Shown here: piece after piece, positions 62,038-64,000 of the stretch | Layout: the number at the start of each line of letters is the position of its first letter | How positions within the stretch are numbered: position 1 is the stretch's first letter | Source: Clostridiales bacterium | Lineage (GTDB): Bacteria; Bacillota; Clostridia; Peptostreptococcales; Anaerovoracaceae | Length of the DNA stretch: 64,000 nucleotides | Reading direction: 5' to 3' | NCBI GenBank assembly: GCA_012513435.1 | Contig: JAAZCE010000017.1 | Location: forward strand, 30,631-94,630 | Position numbers and translations under genes: made by a program | Notes under the pieces: generated by a model | The model's input: the letters and a program-made list of their open reading frames with translations, nothing else | Databases searched by the model: none | What the model was told of the DNA's origin: nothing

Positions 62038-62073
62038 GGAAAAAGCATGATAAAATTTAAAAAGTTGAGTAGC

Positions 62074-62107
62074 AAAAGCGTAAGTCCAAACGGGCTTGCG
62101 TTTTTTG
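62074..62107 (+). terminator. Terminator after yhbY
   Basis: AAGCGTAAGTCC pairs with GGGCTTGCGTT (two G-U pairs), AAAC loop, then T6-G-T5. Confidence 0.85.
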
Positions 62108-62137
62108 TTTTTGATTTAAAAGATGAGAGAGGTTTAT

Positions 62138-63283
62138 ATGAATAATAAAGAAAGACGCAGAAGTTTGGCAGTGACCATACTATCCTTATCACTTCTTACT
62201 GTAATGGCGGGCGCAGCAGTAGCACCCGCACTGGATGTTATAAGAAATCATTTCAGCGATGCAAACCAGATGTTTGTACAGATGATAATCAGTATGCCGG
62301 CGATTTTTATCGTTATCACCAATATGATTTTTTCAAGACTGTGCAGGGTGTTCAGGGCGAAAGAGCTGGTCTTGGCAGGCCTGCTTTTGTATGTAATGGG
62401 AGGTTGTGCGGCAGGCTTGATTGATAATATCTTTGTTGTGCTGATATTTAGAGCACTTGTGGGTGTGGGAGTCGGCATTATCATGCCCATGTCGACGGGG
62501 CTTATATCTTTTTATTACACAAGGGATAAGCAGGACAGACTAATGGGTTATTCATCTGCTATGAATCAGATGGGAGGAGTAGTTGCCACCCTGATTTCCG
62601 GGTTACTTGCCACCATTAGTTGGAGAGCCAGTTTTCTGGTATATTTAATGGGCGTCATAAGCTTTGTTCTTTGCTTTAAGTTCATGCCTAACGAAAAAAT
62701 CGGAAGCAGAGATGGCGGGAAAGAAAAGGGCGTATTTAAGAAAAACTACATGTTTGTTATCGCGGCTTTTTTATCTATGTTTATATTTTTCGTATACCCA
62801 TCCGTATTCGCCATTGAAACGGCAAAGGAAGGAATAATCCCCCAGAATTTCATAACTATTATTATGGCAGGAATGGATCTTGTAGCCTTTGCAGGAGGGC
62901 TTTCCTTCGTACATATTAAGAAACATATGGGAAAGCCAACTAGGTTTGTAGCACCAATTTTGTTTTTTATAGGATATGTGGTGTTGTTGGTAATAGACGG
63001 CTGGATGGGAGCAATTGTAGGCTCGTTTTTTATAGGCTTTGCAAACGGCCTGGAAATCCCCTTCATTATTTCAACGGCATCCCGTCAAGTCGGAAAGGCG
63101 GCAGCAACTACAGTTATGCCTATGATTTCCATGGCACTATATTTAGCTCAGTTTTTAACACCGATAATTTTGTCATCTGTTTCAAAAGCTATTGCTGCAT
63201 TAGCAATAGAGCATATGTCATATGGGGTAGCAATCATAGCCGCCGCACTGTTTATCGCATATGCTGTGGAATTTGAAAGGTAG
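62138..63283 (+). CDS. MFS transporter
   Basis: 381 aa with about twelve predicted membrane helices. The N-terminal half shows the MFS pattern: AGAAVAPALDVIRNHF near residue 23, a RAL-V-G-V-G-V-G segment (helix 4) near residue 110 and YYTRDKQDRLMGYSSAMNQMGG near residue 129 (helix 4-5 loop, given in part). Such drug/sugar-efflux-type carriers cannot be assigned a substrate by sequence. ATG 62138 with GAGAGAGGT just upstream is preferred over ATG 62123, which overlaps that ribosome site. Confidence 0.87.
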   Translation: MNNKERRRSLAVTILSLSLLTVMAGAAVAPALDVIRNHFSDANQMFVQMIISMPAIFIVITNMIFSRLCRVFRAKELVLAGLLLYVMGGCAAGLIDNIFVVLIFRALVGVGVGIIMPMSTGLISFYYTRDKQDRLMGYSSAMNQMGGVVATLISGLLATISWRASFLVYLMGVISFVLCFKFMPNEKIGSRDGGKEKGVFKKNYMFVIAAFLSMFIFFVYPSVFAIETAKEGIIPQNFITIIMAGMDLVAFAGGLSFVHIKKHMGKPTRFVAPILFFIGYVVLLVIDGWMGAIVGSFFIGFANGLEIPFIISTASRQVGKAAATTVMPMISMALYLAQFLTPIILSSVSKAIAALAIEHMSYGVAIIAAALFIAYAVEFER

Positions 63284-63352
63284 ATATATCTTTTCTATAT
63301 AAACATATGAAATCCTTTGAAAAAGGCTTGCGAATCTCACGGAAAAGGGCAA

Positions 63353-63381
63353 TTGCCTTGCAGGGCTTGAAATGCTATAAT
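63353..63381 (+). promoter_or_regulatory. asnS promoter
   Basis: TTGCCT (63353-63358), 17-base spacer, TATAAT (63376-63381), 40 bases before the ATG. No T-box leader is present. Confidence 0.75.
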
Positions 63382-63420
63382 ATAGACTTACGGAAGATTT
63401 TACATGAAGGAGAAGCAAAA

Positions 63421-64000
63421 TGAAGAAAGTTGAGGTAAAAAGCCTTTTTAGAGAAGGGGAAAAATACACAGGCAGTGAAATTGTGGTTAGCGGCTGGGTA
63501 AGGACCAACAGAGGCTCCAATAAATTCGGATTTATCGAGCTTAATGACGGAACATTTTTTAAATCTGTGCAGGTTGTTTACGAGTCTGAATTTCTTGATA
63601 ACTTTGAAGAAATTTCAAAAGCACCCATAGCAGCAGCCCTTAATGTTGAGGGCGTGTTTGTTCTGACTCCCGGCGCTAAGCAGCCTTTTGAGATAAAGGC
63701 TAGGAAGGTAACGATAGAAGCAGATTCCCATGCGGACTATCCTTTGCAGAAGAAAAGGCACAGCATGGAGTTCTTGAGAGAGATTGCTCACTTAAGACCG
63801 AGAAGCAACACTTTTTCGGCAGTGTTCAGAGTGCGCTCCATAGCAGCCTACGCTTTGCATAGATTTTTTCAGGAAAACAATTTTGTTTACGTCCACACTC
63901 CATTGATAACAGCAAGTGACTGTGAGGGTGCCGGAGAAATGTTCAAGGTAACCACTCTTGACATGGAAAATCCACCTAGAAACGAAGACGGCAAGATAGA
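63421..64000 (+). CDS. asnS: Asparaginyl-tRNA synthetase (5' part; runs off the window)
   Basis: The first 193 codons of a class IIb synthetase. The N-terminal OB-fold anticodon domain has [20 protein letters not shown] near residue 22, followed by [16 protein letters not shown] near residue 122 (motif 1 region) and [21 protein letters not shown] near residue 158 (given in part). The sequence [13 protein letters not shown] with its Glu-Gly-Ala-Gly-Glu is typical of AsnRS, not AspRS or LysRS. AAGGAGA precedes the ATG. The gene is cut by the window end. Confidence 0.94.

Noticed and set aside
1..64000. CRISPR arrays, tRNA or rRNA genes
   Set aside because: No regularly spaced repeats and no tRNA or rRNA signature were seen on either strand by eye; a covariance search would be decisive.

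Overview
The window looks like a chromosomal segment of a Gram-positive-type anaerobe of the class Clostridia (Eubacteriales/Peptostreptococcales; an Anaerovoracaceae-like genome would fit, but I cannot place it by sequence search). The grounds are strong Shine-Dalgarno sites, frequent ATA and AGA/AGG codons in the housekeeping genes, ATGA-coupled amino-acid operons, FeoA-FeoB fusion, DapA/DapB/Ddh lysine synthesis, an ArgR-type ARG box, and [4Fe-4S] flavoenzymes. No rRNA, tRNA, CRISPR array or intact transposon was seen.

Layout. 1-4.3 kb: 3' part of a histidine operon (hisC end, hisB-H-A-F-IE, PHP histidinol phosphatase), facing a thioesterase gene. 4.7-9.0 kb: a regulatory leader with an attenuator-like terminator and a small Lys-containing ORF, then ddh-lysA-dapA-dapB (meso-diaminopimelate and lysine). 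9.0-13.4 kb: argC-J-B-D behind an ARG box (ornithine synthesis from glutamate). 13.4-19.6 kb: LacI-family regulator, an altered dihydroorotate-dehydrogenase-like protein, then a separate unit with a LacI-type operator: carbamoylase-family hydrolase, preT, preA (reductive pyrimidine degradation, but with no dihydropyrimidinase). 19.7-25.5 kb: fluC/crcB, a PAP2 phosphatase, a 2-hydroxyacid dehydrogenase, rdgB, yihY and a feoAB fusion. 25.7-32.5 kb: divergent serA and serC-apgM (serine synthesis), then a D,D-carboxypeptidase and uvrC. 32.6-42.7 kb: DUF1292, an FAD oxidoreductase with a C_GCAxxG_C_C protein, two tandem acyl-CoA ligases, an alanine/ornithine racemase-family enzyme, DUF3830, greA and a lysS carrying an extra C-terminal tRNA-binding domain.

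42.8-60.2 kb is an accessory island: more AT-rich to the eye, with ATT and CGT/CGC codons more frequent than in the flanks, broken genes at both ends (TetR pseudogene and two gene fragments on the left, IS3-type transposase remnant on the right), and between them a one-directional block of very large signalling genes. They encode a REC-GGDEF-EAL-REC-GGDEF-PAS protein, a REC-PAS-histidine kinase-REC hybrid, two hybrid kinases with extracellular solute-binding domains, a truncated third solute-binding sensor, and two stand-alone HPt proteins. Together they could form one phosphorelay leading from extracellular ligands to cyclic-di-GMP turnover; no DNA-binding response regulator is present. This is the most unusual part of the window.

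60.2-64 kb: core genes resume with an RclA-type flavoprotein disulfide reductase behind a repeat-rich promoter, yhbY, an MFS transporter and the 5' part of asnS.
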